A DNA stretch of 64,000 bases from Caulifigura coniformis (GTDB taxonomy: Bacteria; Planctomycetota; Planctomycetia; Planctomycetales; Planctomycetaceae), in NCBI RefSeq assembly GCF_007745175.1, contig NZ_CP036271.1:5034314-5098313 (forward strand), given 5' to 3'. This document shows, in pieces, positions 46,147 through 55,053 of the stretch (positions are counted from its first letter, which is position 1; the number at the start of each line of letters is the position of its first letter). Under the pieces are notes generated by a model. It was not told the origin of the DNA. It worked only from the letters and a program-made list of their open reading frames with translations, and did no database searches. Both the position numbers and the translations under genes were made by a program.

Positions 46147-47409
46147 ATGTCGATGGCTGATCTCATTGCGCCGCATGGCGGTTTGACGGAACCTGTTTGC
46201 CTTACCGTGGGCGCTGCGGAAATTGACGCGTTCAAGGCGGAAGCCGAGAAACTGCCGAAGGTTCCGGTTTCCGCGGCCGACCTGTCGAGCGTCTATCGCT
46301 TTGCGGACGGCACGCTGAGCCCCCTCACCGGCCCGATGGACAAGGCGACCTACGACCTGGTCCTCAACGAGGCCCACATCGTCAACAACGGCAAGAAGTA
46401 CGCCTGGACGATTCCGATCGCGTTCCCGGTGACGGCCGAACTTGCCAAGACGCTGGCCAAGGGGCAGAAGGTCGCCCTGACGAACCCGGCGGGTGAAGTC
46501 GTCGCCACGCTCGACATCAGCGACGTCTTCGAATGGGATAAGCCCGCCTACATCAAGGGGGTCTACCAGACCGAGCGGACGGATCATCCGGGTGCCGCCA
46601 TGGTGCTCGAAGGGGACAAAGACAAGACTCACCTCGTCGGCGGCACGATCAAGGCGCTGCCCCAGCCGAAGAACGCGAAGTTCGGCAAGTACGTGCTGAC
46701 GCCCCGCGAAGTGCGCAAGCTGCTGGCGGAGACCGGCTGGGAAGCGGCCGTTGCCTTCCAGACGCGCAATCCGCTGCACCGCGCTCACGAGTACGCACTC
46801 GTTTACGGCCTGGAAACCCTGATCCGCCAGGGCAAGAACGCCGGCGCCGTCCTGAACCCGCTGATCGGTGAGACGAAGGGTGACGACGTCAATGCCGAGA
46901 TCCGGATGCAGACGTACGAAAGCCTGATCAACAACCGCGAGTTCGGCGACGGCGACAGCGACGTCGAGCTGTGGAAGAAGCGCGGAGAATCGGTTCCGGA
47001 TCGCGTGAAGCTGCTCGGCCTGGACATCAAGATGTTCTACGCCGGCCCGAAGGAAGCGGTGATGCACGCCATCTACCGCCAGAACATGGGCTACACGAAC
47101 ATCATCATCGGCCGGAAGCATGCCGACGTGCCGTACGCCGACGGGACGAACATCTGGGGCGACTTTGATGCCCAGGAGATGTTCGGCAAGCTGAGCGGCG
47201 ACCTGAAGATCCAGCCGGTGAAGGTCGGCTTCGCGGCTTATTACGAGTCGATGGGCCGCGTCGACCTGACGGAGAATCACAAGGACGAGAAGCCCTGGTC
47301 GATCAGCGGCAAGGACGTCCGCGCCACGCTGCAGAAGGGCGACATGGTCGACCCGCGGATCATGCGGCCGAGCACGTCGACGATTCTCGCTGCGGCGATG
47401 AAGAAGTAA
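46147..47409 (+). CDS. sat: sulfate adenylyltransferase (ATP sulfurylase)
   Basis: 420 residues. Catalyses ATP plus sulfate to APS and pyrophosphate, or the reverse. The active site [14 protein letters not shown] (HxxH) and [25 protein letters not shown] are intact. The second motif is GRKHAD, which I recall as typical of the homodimeric Sat of sulfur-oxidising bacteria; enzymes of sulfate reducers and most assimilators usually read GRDHAG. No APS reductase or APS kinase is adjacent. The neighbouring genes are unrelated. ATG at 46147; a second ATG two codons on is equally possible. A hairpin follows the stop. Confidence 0.95.
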   Translation: MSMADLIAPHGGLTEPVCLTVGAAEIDAFKAEAEKLPKVPVSAADLSSVYRFADGTLSPLTGPMDKATYDLVLNEAHIVNNGKKYAWTIPIAFPVTAELAKTLAKGQKVALTNPAGEVVATLDISDVFEWDKPAYIKGVYQTERTDHPGAAMVLEGDKDKTHLVGGTIKALPQPKNAKFGKYVLTPREVRKLLAETGWEAAVAFQTRNPLHRAHEYALVYGLETLIRQGKNAGAVLNPLIGETKGDDVNAEIRMQTYESLINNREFGDGDSDVELWKKRGESVPDRVKLLGLDIKMFYAGPKEAVMHAIYRQNMGYTNIIIGRKHADVPYADGTNIWGDFDAQEMFGKLSGDLKIQPVKVGFAAYYESMGRVDLTENHKDEKPWSISGKDVRATLQKGDMVDPRIMRPSTSTILAAAMKK

Positions 47410-47442
47410 TCAGACCGACGGCTTTGCCGTCGTGTCTCGTTT

Positions 47443-47501
47443 GAACCACGGAATGCACGGAAGACACGAAAGTCTTCCGTGCATTTTGTGTTTCATGGTT
47501 C
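47443..47501. terminator. hairpin with terminator character after sat (AACCACGGA type)
   Basis: AATGCACGGAAGAC (47452-47465) pairs exactly with GTCTTCCGTGCATT (47472-47485), loop ACGAAA, followed by TTGTGTTTC. Outer arms GAACCA (47443-47448) and TGGTTC (47496-47501) extend the stem. It lies between the convergent sat and kinase genes and can serve both. Confidence 0.75.
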
Positions 47502-47507
47502 TCGGCG

Positions 47508-49295
47508 TCACATCGGCTTCCGGCGACGGACGGTCTTGCCGTGCTGATCGTTCTGAAGTGCCTTCAGCCGCGCGGTGACGTCGTAAACCCGGAAGTAGCG
47601 CCGGGCGGGATTCTTCTGGAGACAGCGGCGGCAGAACGCATCGAGCGCGGGTGACACGTCCGAATTGAACGTCGAGGGGGCGACGGGTTCCGCTGATCGA
47701 ATTTGTTCCAGAACCTCGGCCACGGTTTCGCCGATAAAGGGCGTCCGGCCTGTCAGCAGCTCGTACAGCACCATCCCCATTCCGTAAATATCCGTCGCGA
47801 ATCCGGGTTCGGCGTCGCGTGCATCGATCTGCTCGGGGGCGAGGCGGCTCACAACCGAGGCGTGATCTACTTCCGCCCTGGGCAGCAGCGACAGGCCTCC
47901 GATCGGCGAGAGGTCGATCAGCAGCGGAATGCCGCTGGGCGCCAGGAGCACGTTGGTGCGTTTGATGTTTCCGTGAGCGACGCCCTGCCGGTGGAGATAG
48001 CCGACAACCTCCGACAGTTGCTCGACGACCTTGAGCGACTGTCTGATCGACCATCGGGACACCGTGGTCAGGTCACCCTGGGGAACATGGTCGATGACGA
48101 CGCAGCCGCGGCCATCCCACCAGCGGATGGTGAGCGGCAGGAGGATCTGGGGATGGCTCAGCGACGCCCATTGCTGCGCGGCGGCCTGCATCCGGGGCTG
48201 CCAGCTCGCTTCGGGGAGCGCGCCGTCGTGAAAGACCTTGATCGCCACGCCATGCTTCGTCGCTGTCGCCAGCCCGCGATAGACGACGCTCCTCGGGCCG
48301 CGGCCGATCTCGTCGCCAATCTGATAGCCATCCCTGGCCGCACATCGCACCAGCCGCTCGAAGGGATCGATGGCGCTGGCCGCGATGGAAACATCGCTCA
48401 GGAATCGATCGAGATCGCCCGCCAGTTCGGCGGCATCGGCGTAGCGTGCGGCGGGTGACTTCTCGAGACACTTCAGGCAGATCGTCTCGAGGTCCGCCGG
48501 TACATTGGCCAGCAACTGAGTGAGACGGACGGGCTCGGCGTGCAGCACCTGCTCGACAATCCCGATCGCCGAATCGGCGACAAACGGCGGCCGGCCTGTC
48601 AGGAGTTCGTACAGGATCGCGCCGAGCGAGTAGATATCGGCCGGCGGGCCGACTTCGTTGGCGCGTCCGGCGGCCTGTTCGGGCGCCATGTAGCTGGCCG
48701 TTCCAAGCAGGGCTCCGTCCATCGTCCAGGCGGTGCTGTTGCTGTCGAGGCGCTTCGCCAGTCCGAAGTCGGCGATCTTTGGCGTCCACGGAACCTCGGT
48801 CGTCGGAACGGACCGTTCGAGGAGGATGTTGGCCGGCTTGAGGTCGCGATGAACGATCTTCTGCTCGTGGGCCGAGTGAACAGCGAGGGCGAGGACGCTC
48901 ACCAGTGCCGCAGCATCTCGCGGTGGTTGAGATTCGCCCTTCAATTGATCGGCGAGGCTGCCCCCTTCGACGAGTTCCATCGCGAAATAAGGATGGCCCT
49001 GGTGCGATCCGACGTCGTAGACCGCGACGACATTCGGATGCTGCACGCGTGCGGCGGCTTCGGCTTCGATCTGGAAGCGTCCCCGCTCCTGAGGCCCCGC
49101 CAGGACGCTGTCGCGAATCAGCTTGAGGGCGACCAGTCGTGAAGGGCTCAGCTGCCGGGCCCGGTAGACGACGCCCATTCCGCCGCGACCGAGTTCACTG
49201 AGGACCTCGTAACCCGGGATGGCCGGCAGTGGCTCGGCGGGCGATGGACTCTCGAGCAGAGTTTGCCCTCCGCCGATTTCCGGGCGGCCGGTCAT
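47508..49295 (-). CDS. soluble Ser/Thr protein kinase with an appended pseudokinase domain
   Basis: 595 residues from the ATG at 49295 (GGAGG 8 bases upstream). First kinase domain (about 29-300): Gly loop LGRGGMGVVY, Lys58 in VALKL, HRDLKPAN 149-156, DFG 176-178, APE 204-206, all intact, so active Hanks type. A second kinase fold follows (about 324-575): Gly loop GRGPRSVVY, VAIKVF with Lys353, but HGNIKRTN in place of HRDLKxxN and DLS instead of DFG, with LAPEQ kept. The catalytic Asp and the metal Asp-Phe-Gly are therefore altered, indicating a pseudokinase. No transmembrane segment, PASTA or WD repeats. Cytosolic; partners unknown. Confidence 0.9.
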   Translation of the reverse strand: MTGRPEIGGGQTLLESPSPAEPLPAIPGYEVLSELGRGGMGVVYRARQLSPSRLVALKLIRDSVLAGPQERGRFQIEAEAAARVQHPNVVAVYDVGSHQGHPYFAMELVEGGSLADQLKGESQPPRDAAALVSVLALAVHSAHEQKIVHRDLKPANILLERSVPTTEVPWTPKIADFGLAKRLDSNSTAWTMDGALLGTASYMAPEQAAGRANEVGPPADIYSLGAILYELLTGRPPFVADSAIGIVEQVLHAEPVRLTQLLANVPADLETICLKCLEKSPAARYADAAELAGDLDRFLSDVSIAASAIDPFERLVRCAARDGYQIGDEIGRGPRSVVYRGLATATKHGVAIKVFHDGALPEASWQPRMQAAAQQWASLSHPQILLPLTIRWWDGRGCVVIDHVPQGDLTTVSRWSIRQSLKVVEQLSEVVGYLHRQGVAHGNIKRTNVLLAPSGIPLLIDLSPIGGLSLLPRAEVDHASVVSRLAPEQIDARDAEPGFATDIYGMGMVLYELLTGRTPFIGETVAEVLEQIRSAEPVAPSTFNSDVSPALDAFCRRCLQKNPARRYFRVYDVTARLKALQNDQHGKTVRRRKPM

Positions 49296-49401
49296 CGTGA
49301 ACGCCTCCACAACTTTTTCGACAGTTTCTTGCTCTGGAGGCTATGCGCCTCGATCCTGGTCGGCAAGCGTTGGAAAAGGGCCCCGCAGGAATCGCAGGCG
49401 A

Positions 49402-49845
49402 TCAGAGAAACGTCGAGAGATACAGGCCCAGAAACGCGAAGAGGATCAGGTAGCCCACGATTGATACACTCGGGACCGGCTGGCCGGTCATCGCGGCGGT
49501 CTTTCGACTGATGGGGTACACGACGAGGTACCGCACGAGGGCCGGCAGCAAGGCGAACGCCATGATGTACCTGCCGCTGTCGAAAACGCCGAAGCAATTG
49601 CAGAGCACCACGATCGTGGAGATCGCGAAAGCCCCGAGATAGGCGCCCCCGGCCGCGATGAGATAGGGCCGTACGCGCTGCCGGTCTTCATCGCTGAGCA
49701 GACAAGGTTTGCACTCGGTCGCTATTGGCGGGGCCCCTGTAATGCTCCTACAGCTTAGAGATCGTCCGTTCCGTTGAGAAACACAGTTCGTCTTCTCGCA
49801 AAATCGGGTTTCTGAGAGTCTTCCCGCCCTGACGCTCAGGTTCAT
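49402..49845 (-). CDS. small three-helix membrane protein
   Basis: 147 residues. Three transmembrane helices (YLIAAGGAYLGAFAISTIVVL, YIMAFALLPALVRYLVVYPI and VSIVGYLILFAFLGLYLST) follow a polar N-terminus with CxxC (ECKPC). The ATG at 49845 is the only normal start upstream, but the first 40 residues have weak coding character and the true start may lie further in. It is divergent from the phosphohexomutase-like gene, 17 bp apart. No family recognised. Confidence 0.5.
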   Translation of the reverse strand: MNLSVRAGRLSETRFCEKTNCVSQRNGRSLSCRSITGAPPIATECKPCLLSDEDRQRVRPYLIAAGGAYLGAFAISTIVVLCNCFGVFDSGRYIMAFALLPALVRYLVVYPISRKTAAMTGQPVPSVSIVGYLILFAFLGLYLSTFL

Positions 49846-49862
49846 GGAGGACGCCAGCGGTC

Positions 49863-51131
49863 ATGTCGGTGCGGAGCTACGTGTGTCCGGGAGAGGTGCA
49901 TCCGATCAGTCGGTCGGTTCACCTTGCGCGGCTCGCGGCCGACTATGCGAAGTGCTCGGCGTGTCCACATTGCAGCGACCTCGGCGGCATCGGGCTTCCC
50001 GTGCGGCCGGACCGTGTTGAGACGACGCTGGCTCCGGTTCTGCAGCGGGAGCGGCTGTGGCGATCGCTGCGGAGCCCGGGGGCGCGAGCCGAGATTCTTG
50101 CCTGCTGTGAGGCGCTGGCGGCGCTGTTGTGGCAGGAAACGCCCTGGGAGCTTCCGGTGAATGAATGGAACGCGGGCGAGACCTGCGGACCGACCGGGCC
50201 TCTGGTTTGCGTGGCGGCGCATCCTTCCGATGTGGCGGAATCGTTTTCGACCGAAGTCATCCGTCGGATGAGCCGCAGTGGTTGCCGCGTCGTTTCGCTT
50301 GGGGCTGTCAGTCGCGCGGCGCTCGATTTCGCGGTCGACCATCTCGAATGCTCCGCAGGAATCTGGGTGGAAGGTGGCGGCTCGCCGGCGGGGATCGGGA
50401 TTCGCGTCACGGGGCCGGCCTCGTCGGCCTGGTCGGAAGGAGGCCGGCTTGGCGGTGTAGTTGAATGGATGGACGGACGGGCGGGGCGGCCGTCACGAAT
50501 TGCCGGAGCGGTCAAGTCGTTCGAGATTCTGCCGGCCTATCGCGAGAGTCTTGTTCGTCACTACGGGCCTGTGGCGACAGAACTGGCCGCGGTCGGCATG
50601 GGGACGGTGCTGCAGTCGACCTGGTCGGGGCTCGATGCGCGAGTGGCCTGCCAATTGCGGGAAGCCTGTCCGGGAGGCCGGTGTGACGAAGCTCCTTCCG
50701 CCACCTTGCTGAGAGCGCTTCAGGAGGACGTTGTCCGGCAGCGAATGGGCGGCGGCGTGGTGTTCGGAGCCGACGGCCGCCAGGCGTGGTGGGTCGACCG
50801 CCGCGAGGGGCTGCGGACCGATCGGTTCATCGCTGAACGGTTGGCGCAGGAGCTTCGGCAGGAAACAGGCGAGCGGGAAGTGCGGGTGGTGGCGGCGGAA
50901 GAGTTGATGTGGACCGAACTCAACGCGGCAGGTGTACGGCTGGTGACCTGCGGGCCGGGAGAGGAGAAACTCGTCGACGCGATGCGGCGTCACCGGGCGC
51001 TCCTCGGTTGCGACGGCGCGGGGCGTTACTGGATTGCCAGGCCGATCCCAAGATGCGACGGGCTGCTGACGCTGGCCTATCTTTGCCGGACGGTCGCCGC
51101 CGGGGGATCCGCGCTTCAGCGGTGTGCATAG
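49863..51131 (+). CDS. degenerate phosphohexomutase-like protein with N-terminal cysteine cluster
   Basis: 422 residues. The overall layout follows the phosphoglucomutase/phosphomannomutase (alpha-D-phosphohexomutase) fold, but the diagnostic sites are altered. The phosphoserine loop (normally TASHNP) is replaced around residue 173 by EGGGSPAGIGIRVTG, lacking the Ser-His pair. The metal loop (normally DGDxDR) appears as FGADGRQAWWVD. The C-terminal sugar and phosphate region (CDGAGRYWI, then CDGLLTLAYLCRTVAAGG) is recognisable. The N-terminus adds a cysteine-rich segment, CSACPHC, around residue 31. It is therefore unlikely to be a normal mutase and may be a pseudoenzyme or regulator. It ends 13 bp before the convergent MarR gene. 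Confidence 0.55.
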   Translation: MSVRSYVCPGEVHPISRSVHLARLAADYAKCSACPHCSDLGGIGLPVRPDRVETTLAPVLQRERLWRSLRSPGARAEILACCEALAALLWQETPWELPVNEWNAGETCGPTGPLVCVAAHPSDVAESFSTEVIRRMSRSGCRVVSLGAVSRAALDFAVDHLECSAGIWVEGGGSPAGIGIRVTGPASSAWSEGGRLGGVVEWMDGRAGRPSRIAGAVKSFEILPAYRESLVRHYGPVATELAAVGMGTVLQSTWSGLDARVACQLREACPGGRCDEAPSATLLRALQEDVVRQRMGGGVVFGADGRQAWWVDRREGLRTDRFIAERLAQELRQETGEREVRVVAAEELMWTELNAAGVRLVTCGPGEEKLVDAMRRHRALLGCDGAGRYWIARPIPRCDGLLTLAYLCRTVAAGGSALQRCA

Positions 51132-51144
51132 CGCCGCCGGAATT

Positions 51145-51681
51145 TCAACCAGCCGAATGAGCCAGTTCGAGGATCGAGCTTTCGGATTCCGTTGGTTCCG
51201 ACAAGGATTCGGCCTTCGCGTTTGCGGCGGGCATGTTGATGTCGGAGTCGTCGCCGAGGTTCCTGCGGATCCGCTCGCAGTACTGCTTCATGAGCCGGCA
51301 CTCTTCCGGGGAAAAGCCGGTCAGCGCCTGGTTCCGGACTTCGCGACACCAGTCGACGGCCCGGGTCCAGACGGCATGTCCCCGTTCCGTGGGGAGAATC
51401 GAATAGCGGCGACGATCGGTGGATGAGGCGACGCGCCTCACCCAGCCGTCTCGCTCCATGCGGCTGATGATGCCTGTCAGCGTGTGGGGCTCGATTCCCA
51501 GGCACTCTGCGATCTCGGCCTGCGAAGAGTTCTGACGTTGAGAGAGGCAGGCGAGGACTTCCCACTGACGAAGCGTCATCCGTTCCTGCGCGAGGCGGTT
51601 GCTCAAGGCGCGTCGGATCGCATGCGAGGTCGTGCAGATCCAGTAGCCAACGCTGTTTTCCCAGTCGTATTCGAGCACCAT
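51145..51681 (-). CDS. MarR-family transcriptional regulator
   Basis: 178 residues. Winged helix with SQAEIAECLGIEPHTLTGIISRMERDGWVRRVASSTDRRRYSILPTERG: recognition helix followed by the DxRxxxxxLT-type wing. The C-terminal helix forms the dimer. A 30-residue Ser/Glu/Ala-rich tail is an extra. It lies 132 bp downstream of a sulfatase gene on the same strand; its target genes are unknown. Confidence 0.9.
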   Translation of the reverse strand: MVLEYDWENSVGYWICTTSHAIRRALSNRLAQERMTLRQWEVLACLSQRQNSSQAEIAECLGIEPHTLTGIISRMERDGWVRRVASSTDRRRYSILPTERGHAVWTRAVDWCREVRNQALTGFSPEECRLMKQYCERIRRNLGDDSDINMPAANAKAESLSEPTESESSILELAHSAG

Positions 51682-51813
51682 CGTCCCCTGCGTTCAGTGA
51701 AGCGGTCTTTATGAAAGTCTAAAAGGCGTTCGCGCAGGCCGACAAGCCCCTTTCCCGGAAAGGATCAAATGGCAAGGCTTTACGTCAGGAGGCCGCTGGA
51801 CAGTTGTGATTTC

Positions 51814-53463
51814 TCAGTTAGCACGCCGCCGGCGGTTGGGCTGCTGCACGTCGCCGGGCAGGGGGCCCGCCAAGGGCGGCGACTCGAAGAATCGACCGTC
51901 CTCTTTCACGCGCGGATCCCCCGATCGCTCGAGTTCCCCCATCAGCTGTCGCCGCAGGTCAGCGACCTGCGATTGATAGGCCGGATCCGCGGCCAGGTTG
52001 TTCATCTGATCGGGATCGTTACGGAGTTCATAGAGCTCTTCACGGGGACGCAGCCCGTAGGTGTGCTCGTAGAAGGGCTTCCACTGCGGGTCGTCGCGAT
52101 GTGAAACCAGCCAGGCTTTAGTCAGCCCGGCATCGTCATCGGGAAACGCGACGAAGGTCTCGTTCTCGAGGTCCCTGAACGATGGCGGAGTACCGGAGGC
52201 GACCTCGAGCGGATCGCCGAGCGGCCTGCGCTCGGGATGGAAGTTGATGATGAACAGGTGGTTCGCGGTTCGGATGGCTCGCTGTGGATAGGGGAGAAAA
52301 CCTTCGCGCGCCATCTCGACGTGGCGCTCGCGACCGATATAGACGGCGTCCCTGGCGGGATCGACCTGGCCCGACGCGCTCGATCGCAACACGGGCCACA
52401 AGCTGCGGGCCGTCATGACGGCCGGCGGGGTTCCGCCTCCGGCTTCCACGAACGTCGGCGCCAGGTCGGGGATCGAGACAAAGTCGTCGACCACGCGGCC
52501 ACCTGCGACGCCGGGGCCCGCGATTGCGAGGCTGACGCGGGTGCCGAAGTCGTACAGGTTGCATTTGCCGTGTGGAAACCCGGGCGCGCCGTGGTCGCCG
52601 CTGATGGCGATGAGGGTGTTCTCGGCCTCGCCGGTTTTCTGCAGTTCGTCGAGCAGGATGCCAATCATGGCATCGAGCGCCTGCGCCTCGCCGAGGTAGT
52701 CGGCCAGATCCTCACGGACTTCGGGGACGTCTGGCAGGAACTTCGGAAGCTTCCCCTTCAGGCTGTCGGGTTCGAGTCCCCAGATCGCCTTGCCGGACCC
52801 CCGCTTCCATTTGCGATGTGTGTTCGTCGTTCCGAACCAGTAGGCGAACGGCCTGGCCGGGTCGCGCTTCGCGAGGAACGCCTGGAAGTTCTCCCGCACG
52901 TTGGAGAGCACGGCCTGCTTCGCGTCTTCGACCGGAGTTCCGTTCGCGACCGCAGCCGTGACCGTTTCGGAAAAGCTCGAGACCTGCCCCGCTCCCTTGT
53001 CGAAGGCGTACTCCTTCCCGCCGTAGGGGGCATCGACAGGCGAGCCCGGGCTCCAGACCTTATACGTTTTGCCGAGGTTGTATCCGGCGTCACGAAGAAG
53101 CAATGGCCAGGATGGAATCGTGGAATCCCAGACGGCCCCCCGCAGGATGGCGCCCCGTCCAGTCCTCCAGAAGTACTGGCCGGACATGAACGAACTGCGG
53201 CAGGGAGTGCAGGACGGAGAGTTGACGAACGCATTGCGGAACAGGACTCCCTGTTTTGCGACGCGGTCGAAGTGCGGCGTCTGCACGATGTCGTTGATTC
53301 CGCCTGGTTCGAGCTTCGCGTACGCGCTCGCGTGCCGGCCCCAGTCGTCGGCGAAGATCATGAGGATGTTGGGGCGTTTGCCTTCGGCCGCCGGCGCGGT
53401 CGCGCAGACCAGCGTGAGGAGAGCGAACATCACCCCCTGCAGCCGCGATGACATCGTGAACAT
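51814..53463 (-). CDS. secreted sulfatase (formylglycine type)
   Basis: 549 residues. Signal peptide ending near residue 27 (FALLTLVCATAPAAEG). Metal-binding PNILMIFADDWG follows, then the formylglycine site CTPCR (Cys85 to Arg89, form CxPCR). ISGDHGAPGFPHGK supplies further active-site residues. Removes sulfate esters from a carbohydrate or aryl substrate outside the cytoplasm after maturation of the Cys by a formylglycine-generating enzyme, which is not in the window. The start at 53463 has GGAA 9 bases upstream; the frame is open to 53565. It follows the other sulfatase on the same strand, 147 bp apart. Confidence 0.93.
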   Translation of the reverse strand: MFTMSSRLQGVMFALLTLVCATAPAAEGKRPNILMIFADDWGRHASAYAKLEPGGINDIVQTPHFDRVAKQGVLFRNAFVNSPSCTPCRSSFMSGQYFWRTGRGAILRGAVWDSTIPSWPLLLRDAGYNLGKTYKVWSPGSPVDAPYGGKEYAFDKGAGQVSSFSETVTAAVANGTPVEDAKQAVLSNVRENFQAFLAKRDPARPFAYWFGTTNTHRKWKRGSGKAIWGLEPDSLKGKLPKFLPDVPEVREDLADYLGEAQALDAMIGILLDELQKTGEAENTLIAISGDHGAPGFPHGKCNLYDFGTRVSLAIAGPGVAGGRVVDDFVSIPDLAPTFVEAGGGTPPAVMTARSLWPVLRSSASGQVDPARDAVYIGRERHVEMAREGFLPYPQRAIRTANHLFIINFHPERRPLGDPLEVASGTPPSFRDLENETFVAFPDDDAGLTKAWLVSHRDDPQWKPFYEHTYGLRPREELYELRNDPDQMNNLAADPAYQSQVADLRRQLMGELERSGDPRVKEDGRFFESPPLAGPLPGDVQQPNRRRRAN

Positions 53464-53510
53464 GAGGTCTGTTCCAGAGAGGTTTGAAGTCCAGTGGATT
53501 AAACGTATGG

Positions 53511-53521
53511 AAGCCCGGCTT
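53511..53521. repeat. intergenic AAGCCCGGCTT hairpin
   Basis: GGAAGC-CCG-GCTTCC gives a 6-bp stem in the gap between the two sulfatase genes. Same core as at 609-619 and 43376-43386. Confidence 0.45.
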
Positions 53522-53610
53522 CCTGAGAGGGATTGTGTCTGTCCACCTGAAGGCAAGGACTGCAAGCCGAGGACATACCGGGCTGTTGGCGATCAAGGAC
53601 CGGCGACCGT

Positions 53611-55053
53611 TCAAGGAGCCTTTCTTCCGGCCCGTTTTCGTGCCTGCGGATCGCCGCTGATCGCGTCCGGCCCGAAGCTCGTCGGATCAGTCAGCAGACG
53701 CGGCTCGCCGAACACGGTCTGCTGGTCGCCCTGGCTGGTCATCCACTCATCAAGCTGCCTGCGAAGGCGGTCGAGGGCCTCTTTGCCGCGGGGATCTTCC
53801 ACCAGGTTCTGCTGCTCCAGCGGATCGGCATCGAGGTCGAACAGTTCCTCGGCGGGACGCAGATGGTAGCGCTTGATGGCGGCAGCCGCCGCGGGATCGG
53901 TTTCCGCGGCTTTCTGCCACGACTCGAAATAGGTCCTATTGCCCTGCCGATCCGGAAGGTCGACGTGGCTGGTAAAGGCGAACTCCGGATGCAGGTTGCG
54001 GATGTATTTCCAGCGGCCGACGCGGACGCCGCGCTGCGGATAGACGTTCCAGTTCCCGTCGCCACTGTGCGTCGTGAAGATCGCGTCGCGGTGCGCGTCC
54101 GCGGTCCCCTTGAGAACGCCGACGAATGAACGCCCGTCGATGGCGTCGGACGGCGCGCCGCCGGCGACGGAAACCAGCGTCGGCAGCAGGTCGATCCAAC
54201 TCACCATCGCGGAGGTACGGCTTGCGGCTTTCGTCACGCCCGGCCACGACACGATCAGCGGAACGCGGACACCCCCTTCGTAGCAGTTCCATTTTCCGAA
54301 TGGCCACTGGGAGCCGTGGTCGCTCGTGAATGCGATCAATGCCTGGTCCCCGAGCACCTCACGGACGGCAGACATTACGAGGCCCAGATCGCGGTCGGCC
54401 CGTGTGACCGCCGCCGCATAGCGGGCCCGGGCCAGACGCGACGCATGCGTGTCGACGTTGCCCGGCGCCGGCGGAATGGTTTCCGGATCGTAGCCCTCGG
54501 GAGTGTCGGGCCACGGGACATGCGGCCAGTTCGTCCCGACCAGCAGGCACAGCGGCTTCGAGCCCTTCCCGCGATTGCGGAGGAACTTCACCGCTTCCGG
54601 GATGGCGATGTCCTCGTGGAACTTGTCGTGGGCAAACGAGTCGAACCCGTAGTCGATCGTGTGCCTGTAGTGCGAGACCTTGCCATAGGCCACCACTTCA
54701 TAACCCAGCTCCTGAAAATAGGCGGGCCACTTGCGGATCTCCGCTTTCGGCCTGCTGTGATTAGCCTCCGAGCCGTTCCGGGCGGGCATCAGGCCAGTGA
54801 GCAGGGCGGCCCGGCTGGGGGCGCAACTGGGGGAAGCGACATAGGCGTTTTCAAAGGTCAGGCCCGCGTCCGCCAGGGCCTGGAGGTTGGGTGTCCGGAA
54901 CGCCTTGGCCCCGTACGGAGAAATGTCTCGCTGGGAGAGGTCGTCGGCGATGAACAGCACGATGTCGGGAGCGGCCACGGCCGGCGCGGCGAACCCGCAC
55001 ACGACGAGCAGCAGGAGCAGGGGGAGAGATCTCGAACCGAGCGGGAGTTTCAT
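53611..55053 (-). CDS. secreted sulfatase (formylglycine type)
   Basis: 480 residues. Signal peptide to about residue 28 (LPLLLLLVVCGFAAPAVA). The metal site PDIVLFIADDLS and the formylglycine motif CAPSR (Cys77 to Arg81, classical CxPSR) are intact, and the second active-site loop is FTSDHGSQWPFGKW. Form and length fit iduronate-2-sulfatase-like members of family S1, but the substrate cannot be read from sequence. Differs from the neighbour in its FGly motif (CAPSR against CTPCR), so the pair are not recent duplicates. Probably the first gene of the sulfatase pair. Confidence 0.95.
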   Translation of the reverse strand: MKLPLGSRSLPLLLLLVVCGFAAPAVAAPDIVLFIADDLSQRDISPYGAKAFRTPNLQALADAGLTFENAYVASPSCAPSRAALLTGLMPARNGSEANHSRPKAEIRKWPAYFQELGYEVVAYGKVSHYRHTIDYGFDSFAHDKFHEDIAIPEAVKFLRNRGKGSKPLCLLVGTNWPHVPWPDTPEGYDPETIPPAPGNVDTHASRLARARYAAAVTRADRDLGLVMSAVREVLGDQALIAFTSDHGSQWPFGKWNCYEGGVRVPLIVSWPGVTKAASRTSAMVSWIDLLPTLVSVAGGAPSDAIDGRSFVGVLKGTADAHRDAIFTTHSGDGNWNVYPQRGVRVGRWKYIRNLHPEFAFTSHVDLPDRQGNRTYFESWQKAAETDPAAAAAIKRYHLRPAEELFDLDADPLEQQNLVEDPRGKEALDRLRRQLDEWMTSQGDQQTVFGEPRLLTDPTSFGPDAISGDPQARKRAGRKAP

